In this document: piece after piece, positions 50,576 through 61,547 of the stretch
How the letters are laid out: every line of letters begins with the position of its first letter
How positions within the stretch are numbered: position 1 is the first letter of the stretch
Assembly: GCA_963920665.1 (NCBI GenBank)
Contig: OY987270.1
Location: 11,744,019 to 11,808,018 of the forward strand
Source: Straminergon stramineum
Taxonomy: Eukaryota; Streptophyta; Bryopsida; Hypnales; Calliergonaceae
Length of the DNA: 64,000 nucleotides
Direction: 5' to 3'
Translations under genes and position numbers: made by a program
Notes under the pieces: model-generated
Seen by the model: only the letters and a program-made list of their open reading frames with translations
Databases searched by the model: none
Told to the model about the DNA's origin: nothing

Positions 50576-51540
50576 ATGTCCTCCATTTGCTACAATCACT
50601 GCTTCTAACCTAGTAGACATAGAATGACATAATTGAAGGAGCTTTGTACCAATGATTAACCTCTACCCTCTTTCAATAACTACCTTCAAGTCATTTAAGT
50701 TTCTAGGGCATATTGGGTCATGTTGCACAATATCTTTCAAAATCTTTCAAGGGTTCTCAATTGGATTGAGATGAGGAGAGTTTGTAGGCCAATTGAGCTT
50801 CTCTAGAAGGCATGTTTGTCTCCATTCTTCAGATAGTTTGCTTCGATGGACAGGTGTGCCATCTTCCATGACTAATCTATGTGGCACTCTTCCCATGAAA
50901 TGAAGCTACTCACCATTGTAGCCCACTTCAACAAAATCCTTAGCAAAGCATTGATCTTTAGGCATAAAAACAAGTTGTGACTTTTGCCCTCCAACAAATG
51001 CACCCCAAATCATCAAAGAATTTCTCCCACTCTTAAAAGTTGGAACTATACAATTCGATGAATAGTGCTCATATTCATTTCTCCAAACATGAACTTGTCT
51101 AGAATTTTTTTCAACTTCAAAGGTAGACTCATCTATTCAAACAACTCACTCCCATTCTTCTACACTCCACCCACAATACTTTTGAGCAAAAGCCAATTGC
51201 TAAGACATGTGACAAGGTGTCAAGAAAGATTTTTTGATTGCAATTCAATTGAAAATGACACTCCCATGTAAGACCCTTTGAATAGTTATTCTAGACACTT
51301 GAGTAGGACACATACTAGTAATCTCTGAGAGTGTCGAGTGACAATGAGTTTTTGAGACATGTATAATAGCATGAACATCTCTATCACTAAGCTTCTTAGC
51401 ATAACTTCCACCACAAGGTTTACACTTGTAGGTTCCATCTTCTCAAAAATTTCTTCACCAACCTTTGAATTGTTCTAATAGAGACTCTTACAATAGTTGC
51501 CATGTCAACTCTTGTCTTCCTTGCCTCACTCAAACCTATA
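50567..51540 (-). pseudogene. Decayed Tc1/mariner-type transposase
   Basis: On the minus strand, in order but across several frames and stop codons, the peptides of a Tc1-like transposase can be read. They are a helix-turn-helix segment (RTIQRLVKKF), KLSDRDVHAIIHVSKTHCHS, the catalytic-domain words DESTFEVEKNSRQVHVWRNE and MIWGAFVGGQKSQLVFMPKD, then SKLSEEW, LNWPTNSP, LNPIENPWKILKD, and the tail MSTRLEAVIVANGGHTS with a stop at 50567-50569. In this superfamily the first Asp of the DDE triad lies in the DES word and the Glu in the NPIEN word. Multiple frameshifts and stops make it inactive. No terminal inverted repeats were identified. The description stops at what is present. Confidence 0.85.
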
Positions 51541-52729
51541 ATGAACATAAAAGTAAATCAAATGAATGCTATGAAATCAACTAAAAAATTAAATTTTCTA
51601 GTAATGAAGCTAGTTGTTTCCTAGTCGCTTTTAAGTCATACACTAGTTGTTTCTTAGTTGTTTTCTAGTTGTTTCCTAGTTGCTTCCAAAGTTCATTTCC
51701 ATTTGTCTTATATCAATTGTCCCATATCAATTGTAAAAAGTACCATTAGGTTGGACATATAACACTTGTAAGTTGTTGTAGACTTAGGGCAATGAATTTT
51801 GTTGATAGAATTCTAAGATTTCTACAATATCTAGATTTGTATGATATGTAGATTTCTATAGAGTATAGATTTCTATAATCTATAGAATTAAATAAATATT
51901 TAAAATCCAAGAAATTTTAAAACCTCCAAAATTGTAAGCTATCCTAAACCAATGAAATCTATTAAATACCAATATTTGAATTTTTGAAATCTATGAAGAA
52001 CGTAGATCTAAAACTTTGAATTCTAAAAGACAATTCTGAAATTTAAAAATCTAGAAAAAAAAGTAGTTCTAAAATTCTTAAATCTAGAAATAAGGTAGAT
52101 ATGAAAATTTGAAATCTACAAACCATTGAGATTAATATTTTAAAATCTACAAATCTACAAGTTGCAAACAAGTCGCACATGAACCACCTTTTTCATAGAT
52201 TTTAAGGTGTCCACTACATTTACATTGCAACTGCATGTCTCCAAATTATCACTAGTTAGAAACCAATTGCCAGTGTCCTATGCAACTGAGAAACAATTGC
52301 ATAGTGTAGTGCAAAGCCCTTCATTTTCTTCTAGTATAAGTTTCATAATATTTTGGATGCTTGATTTATAGTTGAATTAGATTTCATGAAACATGGACTT
52401 AGTGAATTTGGACATGTCATATCATTCAAGAGTATATAGTCTTGAACATCATTCACAATTGTAGTATTAAATAGTAATAATGGTGTCATTATGTCTTTTA
52501 GGTACATTAGATTTTAATATTCAAACACTTTTTTATTTTCCATTCCAGAATGGTGAGGGTTGAGTGAGGATACAAGATTTGATTAAATGCATCCACAATC
52601 TACTCTACTTTTGATCCAAAGTTATTATACATCTCATGTTTATAATAGAATACATGTTGTTACATGACCAAATAATGTTTCATGTCTATATTTTTGAATG
52701 CTAGTATTCTACTACTATGACACTTTATA
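51541..52729. other. AT-rich repeat-like intergenic DNA
   Basis: Contains short runs of a TAGTTGTTTCCTAGTTG word at about 51609-51687 and AT-rich low-complexity sequence built on AAATCTA/TAGATTT words at 51780-52170. No gene is seen. Confidence 0.5.
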
Positions 52730-53058
52730 CTATAACAAAACATTGTAAAAAATAACTGCACTCAAATTCAAGTGTGGTTCTTTTGATCACCTTTTTGCAC
52801 ATACGCGCATAGTGTCTTGTTATATTCTTTTGTAGTTTCCAACTACAATTTTTGGAATTTGGGGGCATATTATATACGATTGAAAAGGTCTTTTCAATAC
52901 CTTTCCTATGGTATATAACATGCTCTAAAATTGCAAAAATTGCAATTTCCAATTGCAAAAAAATGGTGGTTGCGAGTATAGTGGGCCTGCACAAAAACAT
53001 GGTCAAAAGAACCACACTCAATCTTCTATACAGTTTTTTTTACCATGTTTTGTTATTG
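52730..53058. mobile_element. Mariner-like MITE flanked by TA
   Basis: The left end is CTATAACAAAACATTGTAAA and the right end, reverse complemented, is CAATAACAAAACATGGTAAA. The inverted similarity extends, with gaps, for about 75 bp to a shared GTGTGGTTCTTTTGA block. A TA dinucleotide flanks both ends (52728-52729 and 53059-53060), the target duplication of Tc1/mariner elements. Length is 329 bp; no coding capacity. Confidence 0.8.
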
Positions 53059-54815
53059 TATTAGGAACAAAAGGCTAGGAGCTGGTACAGTTGAGTAGCC
53101 AACTACACAATGAAAGCAAGTTTGTTTTTTATTCTCTTTAGACTATTATGCTAGACACTTGAGGAAAAACCATTAATTGATGGAAGACAATTGTTTTCAA
53201 TCTCTTAGTCTCAATTAATTAGTTTGTGAAATTATTATATTACTATTGTATCAAAACTATGTAAAAAAGGCTAGATCCTTTTGAATGAAAGTTTTGGAAA
53301 GTAATGGAGATATCAATTCAAACTCTAAATTTACTTGAGGTCTATACATTCTTGTCATGCTACATTTGCTACTAGACCATGGTCCTTCAATAATGCTTGC
53401 TAATGCATTCTTCGTCCTCTATAGATCCTATTGCAAGGCCTCCCCATCAATGTAGTCCTACAACTCATCATTGGTAGTGTTGTCACTATTGCTATCAACG
53501 CCACTTTATTTATTTTTCTTGTTTGTGTTGCTTTCTACTTCAAATGCCATGTCTTCATAATTTGCTCAATCCGTCACTATGACTATGTTAGGAATCAATC
53601 ACTCACAATATTTTCACTCACTCATTGTAATTGCTATTGGAATTCATGAGTAGCTCCCTACTCCAATTATGCACTTCCAAGTACCACTCGAGAGTAGAAG
53701 CACGATATGAGTTATGTACACATGCACTAATACTCACTTGAATTTGGCAGGACCTCTCACACTACTCTCTTTTTGTAAGTACATGTGAGCTAGCAAAGCA
53801 AATTACAAGGCACAATCTTAGTGATCACTCATTTTGAGAATCAACAGTACCAATCACACCTCTTTATTAATGCAACTACAAGTAGTTAAGCAAATTACAA
53901 GGCACAATATCAATTTGTAGACAATCCACTACGCATGCTCTATTGCTCATCAAAAGCTTAAATACAGGCTTCAATTCTAACTCTAGAAGTGAAGATTTTT
54001 CAATAACTTAGTGCAAGTTCCATTTTCTACAGCCAGTCCTGCATTTGCATGACCATCCATTTGTCCAAATTGATCTTTAATGAAATGCAAATACATTATC
54101 TAAGGTTGGTAAACCAATACACAACCCATCATGTTAGGAATTATATATGCCACCCTTTCCAATACAACAAGCTCAAATTCCCATGACACTTGGTGATCTT
54201 ATTCTACCACTAGCATTAATGGAAGCTATCAAACCAAGAAGTTTATTATAACCATCAAAACCAAAAAAAATTAGAAATGAAGCCCAACCTCTTTGAATTT
54301 CAAACACCCTATTGATTATTGATGGGATGGTGGTTAGTATGGGTGTCTTCACCTTAGATAAGTGAGTCCTAAGGAAACTAGAAAAGAGCCGGGGCAAAAT
54401 GGTGGTGTGTAGGGTATGTTCTTTGAGCACCGCATCCAACATTAAAATCGACTCATCAAGTATATTACTATTTTTTAGATTGGTTTACAATTAGAACTTT
54501 TTGATTATCATAGTACTAGTGGAAGTACAAGTGCTGTGCTAAAGACCAAAAAACACGTTTGGACTTCAAATTTTGGATTTTAGACTTTTGATGATTGAAT
54601 TAGAGTCCACCAAAAGCAAAGACAAAAGAAAAGAATTATAAGATGTGCCACATATCATGCTTTAATAAGAAAGAAATCATGGAAATTGAACTAAGTTGTA
54701 TTACAACTTTTCTAATTTGTGGGGGAAATCTAGACTCTCAGATGCATTATATACAGTCCATTATATCACAATATATTGACATTTTCGGTCAAATACAATG
54801 TGAATCAATGAAGTA
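53059..54815. other. AT-rich intergenic DNA, nothing recognised
   Basis: No supported gene. Open frames at 53431-53649 and 54173-54442 have no family resemblance. Confidence 0.5.
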
Positions 54816-55115
54816 TCATCACAAAGTTTAGAACCTACGGTTTGTCAACAATTATCATGTGATTATTATTGTTTCATGGGTTCACACGTTAATATACAAT
54901 TTCGCGCATCATTACGATGCATTATTTTACAATTTATCACATGGTTACGATGCATTACTTGCAATTGAAAGTGATGCATCGTAATGATGCAATAAATTGT
55001 ATAGTAATGCATTATAATGATGCACTAAATTGTATATTAACGTGCAAACCCATGAAATAACAATGACCACATGATAATTGTTGACAAACCATAGGTCCTA
55101 AACTTTGTGATGATG
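54816..55115. mobile_element. Palindromic foldback element (MITE) of about 300 bp
   Basis: Two arms of about 130 bp are inverted copies of each other. The left starts TCATCACAAAGTTTAGAACC, the right reverse complement TCATCACAAAGTTTAGGACC. Shared inner words include GGTTTGTCAACAATTATCAT, CACGTTAATATACAATTT and repeated CATCATTACGATGCAT. The whole element would fold into one long hairpin. No target-site duplication is clear. Confidence 0.85.
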
Positions 55116-57580
55116 TGAAATTAGGCAAAGTTATATACTAGTATTAAGACATGATTACATATACAAATCAAGATAGTAGTACTCCAAAGGGGGACCAACA
55201 CAATCTCTCACCAGTGCACATTTTATTACTTGCAAACCACTCCCATCTTTTTCTCCTAAATGGACCACACTAAATTTCACTTTTGTTGTATGAGGTGTAG
55301 TTCTTCATATTAGAAAGTGCATGAAATATTAGGGTTCCTTGATTGGTAGAGTATTTTAGTGTAGTTTGAAGGAAGTGTCTTTAAGACTATCACAAATTTG
55401 CTTATTTTTAGACTTTGTTGTACATGTCATAAAATTCTTTATACATTCAAAAGGTCATAAAATGAAAATGAATTGTGGACGTGGAATAAAAATTATACAA
55501 AACAAATAGAAAAACAACCCAAATGACTTACAAATATTTCCCACAATTGCATTAACAAGTACTTTGTATGCTAAAATTTCTTGGTGATCATGAACAAAGT
55601 CTAATGAATTGATTTGAATTTTTGAGTGTCAAAACCTCTACATTAAAGACAAAAGAGAACCTATGCATTCTATATCTCTTGACCAAAGGGATAACTATGG
55701 TGCAAAAAAGTGCAAGCTTTAAGTATAGAAAGCCCTATGGTTTGATGCTTTGGTAGATAGAGGTTGAGACAACTTGATGGACATTCACCCAATGGTCTAG
55801 AAAATCTCACAATAATTGAAGATTAGCCTTGTGGGTTGGAAAATACAATTGTATTTTCCCTCACCCAATGTAAAGGCACTCATATTGGCTAAAGTGAGCA
55901 CATTCAAACATTGTTCCTAATAGCTAATTGCATCCACAACCAATAGTAGCTAGCTAGTAAAAGGGGTTCTCACGAAATCTAAGAACTCATTACAATTATT
56001 TTGCAATAACAAAACAATAATTCCATTCAAAGAGCCACCTTATACACATAATTTACAAGCATGAGTTCAAGCATTACCTTCAATAACAAATCAAATTGCA
56101 ACCTACATCAAGGTCCCTAATTTTGTATGAACATGAATGGTATAGAAAGTAGTGAATAGGATGCCATATGAAACAATGGTTGTGCATTGGCCAATGAAAA
56201 TGACAGGGAATTTTTCGTGTAGAACTTATCAAGCTGAAAGTTTTATGAGTAATAGACAAAGTCTTCAAAAATAAGGAACTAGAAATTGTACTTGCTTAAA
56301 AAAAAGGCCTTATTGACAAATCCCATTGCAATGCACTTCAGCAAAGGCAAAGCTTTTTATTGAGAGTAACAATTTTTTTTCTAAATCTCAGCAAAATCAA
56401 AAGCTAGTTTGATATCATTCTTGCAGTTGAAAGTATTAGCAAATACATAAAAAAAAAATAGCTTGCAAACATTTCCGAGACTTAGATATAGCCTCTAGAC
56501 CACTTGAGCATGCACTTTGGCAACACCGAGGAAACCAATGCATGTATACTTGTACTCTCTAGGAACCATAAATGTGAGTTCAGAAATTTATGGCCTCCAA
56601 TGACTTCCCATTTCATCAAAAAGATCCTTCTTCTTGAGAATGTTGTCACAAGACAAATCTTCTTAGTGTTCATTGCTAATTCCATTGCACACCCTACCAT
56701 CACTTACTACAAGTTTTTGATGATTCATTTGTCCAAATTATCTTCTTCTACTCATCCTTGGATAATGTATGGTATTTGTTTTGCAAGCTCTAGGCATTTC
56801 ATTTGGTGCTTGTGTTAAAACAAGGTTTGGTTGAGCAATTGAATTGGACACACATGTGTTTAACCATAGCCTTTTCTTCAATACATGGCAATCGGGGGAG
56901 GAGTTGGAGAAGTGAAGGGTGATTGAGAGTTGTGGATAGGCATGGGGATATGCAAGAGGAGAAAGGGGGTGATTCCAAGGAAACTACAAATCTTCATTTC
57001 CTCCCTTGGACAATACAATACATGTTCAAGAACTATACAATTGTCCAATTGGATCACATTTCACATGGTTTGCCCACCTTAGTATCCCATTTGTTGTCAC
57101 CTATTGTAATCAAACCAATCACCGTGAGACAAATGACAAACTTGACCAATCTTTAACTGTAAAAGCTCTAGAAAGTCCAATTGTGGTGGATAAATGGTAT
57201 AGAAGGTGCATTAATTGAAGTCTACAATTATATAGAGACAAAAGTTTGCTCTCAAACTAATCCGGATTCAATGACTCATGGCACTCCCTATTTGAATCAT
57301 TATTGCACCTCCTACATGTCTAACTAGACACAAAATAATCAAATATACTACCATATGGTGCTATATTTGTGCATGATAAGGATGAGAAATGATATTCAAA
57401 TGAAAGATTGTTAAATTATCAATTCAATGGGTGTATACTTTGTCACATTCATGTACGTAATTTGTAGTATTCAGATTGAATATGGTGCCAAATGTACAGT
57501 TCAAATCAAGGTTTCAAGGTTTCTAATCCCTCTCAGCATGAAAACACAGATGCACAACATTTGCTGTGGACAGGCTATCA
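55116..57580. other. AT-rich intergenic DNA, nothing recognised
   Basis: No recognisable exon on either strand and no paired terminal repeats noticed. Confidence 0.5.
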
Positions 57581-57582
57581 TG

Positions 57583-57767
57583 AGCAGATGTTTATCAAAG
57601 CAGATGTTTATCAGAGCAGATGTTTATCAGAGCAGATGTTGATCCTGATGAACCTGCATTTGAAGGAAGCAACTTCCACTCAACCCTTTCCAATGACAAG
57701 ACAGCCATGAGCAGATGAACCTGCATTTACTGCATGCTACTTCCACTCAACCCTTTCCAATGACAAG
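57583..57767. repeat. 16 bp tandem repeat followed by a 54 bp duplication
   Basis: Four consecutive copies of AGCAGATGTTTATCAR run from 57583 to 57646 with exact 16 bp spacing. Directly after, the segment GATGAACCTGCATTT...CCAATGACAAG occurs at 57647-57700 and again at 57714-57767. Confidence 0.9.
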
Positions 57768-57799
57768 TGACTCGACAATACTCACAACCTCACTGTCAA

Positions 57800-57985
57800 G
57801 TTGCATATAAATGTGATTGAACAATTTCACATTGTCATGATGCACACATGATTGGACAATTCCAGCCTTCCCGATGGGACAAATTCACACATATCAAGTT
57901 GCATACACATGTGTGAGTGGACAATTTCAGATGTCATGTTGTGTACATATGTGATTGGACAATTTTACATGACATCTTGTGAATT
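57800..57985. repeat. Degenerate repeats built on CACATGTGATTGGACAATTT
   Basis: Four or five related units, spaced about 45-60 bp, carry a variant of ACATGTGATTGGACAATTTC and nearby GTCATGATG/GTCATGTTG words. They directly follow the 16 bp array, so the whole 57.58-57.99 kb interval is a small repeat cluster. Confidence 0.6.
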
Positions 57986-58190
57986 TAGGAGTCCAATCAT
58001 TCCTCTACTGCAGAGCAATTAGAGACAATTTATTGTAGACAATTACCAAGATACAGTGCCTACAATATAACACATACATAACTACTGTAGATTATATGTT
58101 GCTCATGACATGCCAAGTGCAATCCACGTATCTGGAATCCTTTAGCCTCAGTTTGCATGTGTTCAGAAGCCACCCATTTACACAGGAACT

Positions 58191-61100
58191 TCAATACCAG
58201 TTCCCATGCCACTGCCTTTGATTAGCCATGTCCACATAGTCTGCAAATACTTCAAGGCCCTCTTCTCCCCCATGTCCCCAGAAGAAAGCATGCACCACAT
58301 CCATTCTCAACACTTCCTCTGTTAACTTAAAATTCTGACTCCACTGACCGAAATTGCAACTTCTTTCACTTTGACCTTTGTGTTCCTCATTGATTATAGA
58401 TCCACATCTACAGATCAGATGGTTCATAAAACCAACATATGGCAGTTACATACATAAAACATCAGATCTGTTGATGCAGATCTGTATTATGTAATCAAGA
58501 AGGAAAACGTGAGGGTGACTGTTTTTTCGTAACTGTGCAGATAATGCCATTGCTGGAACACAAGGGAAAAACATTCAGTCAATAATTTATGACCTATTTG
58601 AAATTGCATGCCTACTTTGTTCCAGGCTGAAGGACTCGCTTCTATAATAAAGGTGCCTAAATAACAATAGAGGAAAAATCAAACATGACAGGCCTATCAC
58701 AGAGGTAGCCAACCTAGTAATTATACTCTGACAAGATAAACAATTCCATTCTTTGTTTAAACATGAACATTGCCATGACAAATATCTGAGGCAATAATCT
58801 GGAACCATATTGCAATTATAGTAGAACCACCCATTATCAGCCACTTAAGCATTCTGGAGATGATTAGGAGTAGTAGAAGACATTGTTAGTTTTTTGCCCC
58901 GTAGAGAGATAGAAATGATAAGTGTTGTCAAATTTTCATAATTTTTTTCCTCAAATTTAAATTGGTATGAATTTTAGAAGTCAGAAGTTGGTCTGCACCC
59001 ATCCCCAACATATACATTCTTCCATCATTGATCATCTAAAGACTAATTTGGCTCTCAGAACAAAGCACATGTGTCAGTCATAAGAGTGATGGGTAAAAGA
59101 TGGTTGAAAACTAAGAAACTAATGGTTAGATATCAATCATCTCTCTGTGAAGTTTCCCATTACCTATATATTGTCCATGGGGCCTGGTTGGTAATGGATC
59201 ATTCTACCATAACCCTCCATTCCATATCACAGCGTCCATTGATTTCTGTTGCACCTGGTGCTAACAAAAATACAAAATTATTCTGCAGCTTCTTCTGCAC
59301 TGCATCATCACTTGTGAATTGAGCACCACCACCACCCATGAGCAACACTACATAAGGAAGGCTTCATGCCATCAGTTTCCCTTTCATTAAAATTAATTTT
59401 CTGATTTATCAAGAAAATTCATGTCTCAATAGATATGCCCAGAAATCAGAAATTGCAGAAGTGAAAGACAAAACAGGTTACGAAGCTAATCACAACACCT
59501 CAAATCCTTAGAACCTCATTCACAAATCCATCCACACTGAGGTCCCTCTCTGGTAGAGAGGAGTCAGAGCCAGCTGAGCCATGGCCCAAGCATTCCTCTG
59601 AAGAATGTCAGTTATCAATGCTCAATGCTGAGCTTATTTACACTTACTGTAGTGCACCTATAATTCACAACTGAACACAAGCAGAACTAAGCACAGTTAC
59701 AATTATTAAACACAGATTTCTTTTACTTGACCTTATTGGCAACTAGAAGAGGATTCCAAAGCAATTTAGCATGCATTATTTCAACACCATATGAACACCA
59801 TAAATTTTCAAAGTAGTTTTCAAAGTACAATCTTCAAGTGTCTCAGACTCATGTTTTGATTGTGCACATCTTGTGTCATCAATATCAATATCTTGGGTGG
59901 ACATGATACCTCATAACCAAGTTACTACACAATGCAAACTGCTATCAATTGAGAGGGTAACAGCAAAGAGTTTTTCCTCCAGGGTGATATATTATAAAAC
60001 AATTTCACAGTGCACAAGTTACTAATGTGAGATCCCTAGTTGTCTTAGCTTCAGACCAGAATGGCCAGTGTGGAAGTGACCTACACCTTGCAGCCAGTTA
60101 TTGCACCTGCCCTTGTTACAACAACATCTGCAATGAATGCACCATGCCTAGAGCATCCAAAGTCCCACCAACCATCTACACAAGCACTTAGTTCACTCAC
60201 AAACTCCAAAGAGTTTCTGCAAGCTTTTTTTTTTTATCTGTGCATGTTTCCCCGAGGAGATTTAGTGAATATCAAGGGTAAAATGAGTAGGTCATGGTTA
60301 TGAACAGCAGGACGTTAATATGCTCCTCAATACCCACCAAGGCCCCCCCAAAAAATGCCACAAGACATAACGGCCCTGGGATGTTGTACCACCCCTACTC
60401 CGACCACCACATCCAGTTAGAACCTGCGAACCATTTGCCAAAAATATTTGGGAATGGATCAGCAAAAATACATCAGACAAGCTCCAAAACTTCACGTCTA
60501 TGCGCTTCAGCTGCAAATCAGTATCAAAACAACAGAGCACCAGTGGCAATCACAAGAATTTTACACAAAAGAATCTGACAACACGACTTTGTAAAACCTT
60601 CAGAACCCATTTTACAACTGAAAAAATCCCAGGTAACATGCTTACGAAGGGAAAATTGCCACTCTCATCCACTGTATTGATTTGAGGCACCATCGGTTGC
60701 TCAACGTCGTCACTAAGAAACCTTAGTCAGCACATGAAAATTCAAGCCTACATTCTACATTCACTTGAAGAGCTAAAAATCTCTGTTCAGGTTAAAGGAG
60801 ATCTTTAATCGTCAGTAAAACTACTTGCCCCAGCAGAATGCACGGCACATCTGTACCCAGAAATACACACATCCATTCATGTCTTACCAATTTTACCGTA
60901 TATCCTGGCACTGTTGGCATAATCATTCACTCACATACTCGTGAGCACCATAGTGGCAATTGATCGCAACAGGGACTGGCTTATCATTGACCTATGATAC
61001 GGCAAGTCGCAAGTAGGAGTGCAAAATTAGCGCACACCGATACGCAAAGCAAACATCTCCTCTATAAACATTCCTACTATTTGGTGTAAGGATCGGCCCA

Positions 61101-61213
61101 GCATCATATCCAAACCCTTGAACTTTGCAATAGAAGAATGCAATGGCCCTTGCGTGGGAGGGCAGAGAAATCAGCAGCAATAAGATCTTGAAAGCACTCT
61201 CGACTTCTGCCAT
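58191..61213 (-). CDS. Probable multi-exon gene of unrecognised family
   Basis: I do not recognise this protein. Several minus-strand stretches look like genuine exons, in one order and with good splice sites: a possible start at 61213 (AACATGGC context, MAEVESAFKILLLLISLPSH); 60933-60989 (VNDKPVPVAINCHYGAHEY, ending at GTGAGT); about 60653-60710 (DDVEQPMVPQINTVDESGNF, then a GTAAGC donor); two short pieces at 60390-60515 (AEAHRREVLEL; DPFPNIFGKWFAGSNWMWW); 60087-60216 (43 residues including SACVDGWWDFGCSRHGAF and ADVVVTRAGAITGCK); about 59249-59350 (VVLLMGGGGAQFTSDDAVQK); and a last exon ending at 58191 (KLTEEVLRMDVVHAFFWGHG, GEEGLEVFADYVDM, QWHGNWY, stop). Not all phases could be reconciled, so exons are missing or the gene is damaged. 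It lies 335 bp downstream of the methyltransferase gene on the same strand. Confidence 0.4.
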
Positions 61214-61547
61214 GTTATGTACACTCTTACAAAGGAGGAACAGAGTGAGGATGAACATTCAATGGTGCCATTTATTCATACCCCCCGCCACCAACTAATG
61301 AGCTCTTTTACCATTCTTCTGAATACTGTGCACATAAACAATGAGGTGTACATTGCCTTCTGACTATCCAAAGTAGTGAACTAGTGATCATACATGAGAA
61401 TGCACCATTTTTCGTCACTCTCAAACTTGGCAAAGAAAATTCAAAATTCAATATCAAAAATGTTGTAGAATGTCATTGCTGATAATAGCAATACTTTACA
61501 ATTGTTCAATTACATCAAACTATTTGGATATCCGTGTTGATGCCTTG

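Noticed and set aside
57583..57646. Regular short repeats considered as a CRISPR-like array
   Set aside because: Units are directly adjacent without spacers and the genome is eukaryotic; this is a minisatellite.
59249..60216. Resemblance of VVLLMGGGG and ADVVVTRAG words to the GT28 glycosyltransferase (MGDG synthase/MurG) C-terminal domain
   Set aside because: The two words occur in reverse order relative to that fold and the sequences around them do not match.
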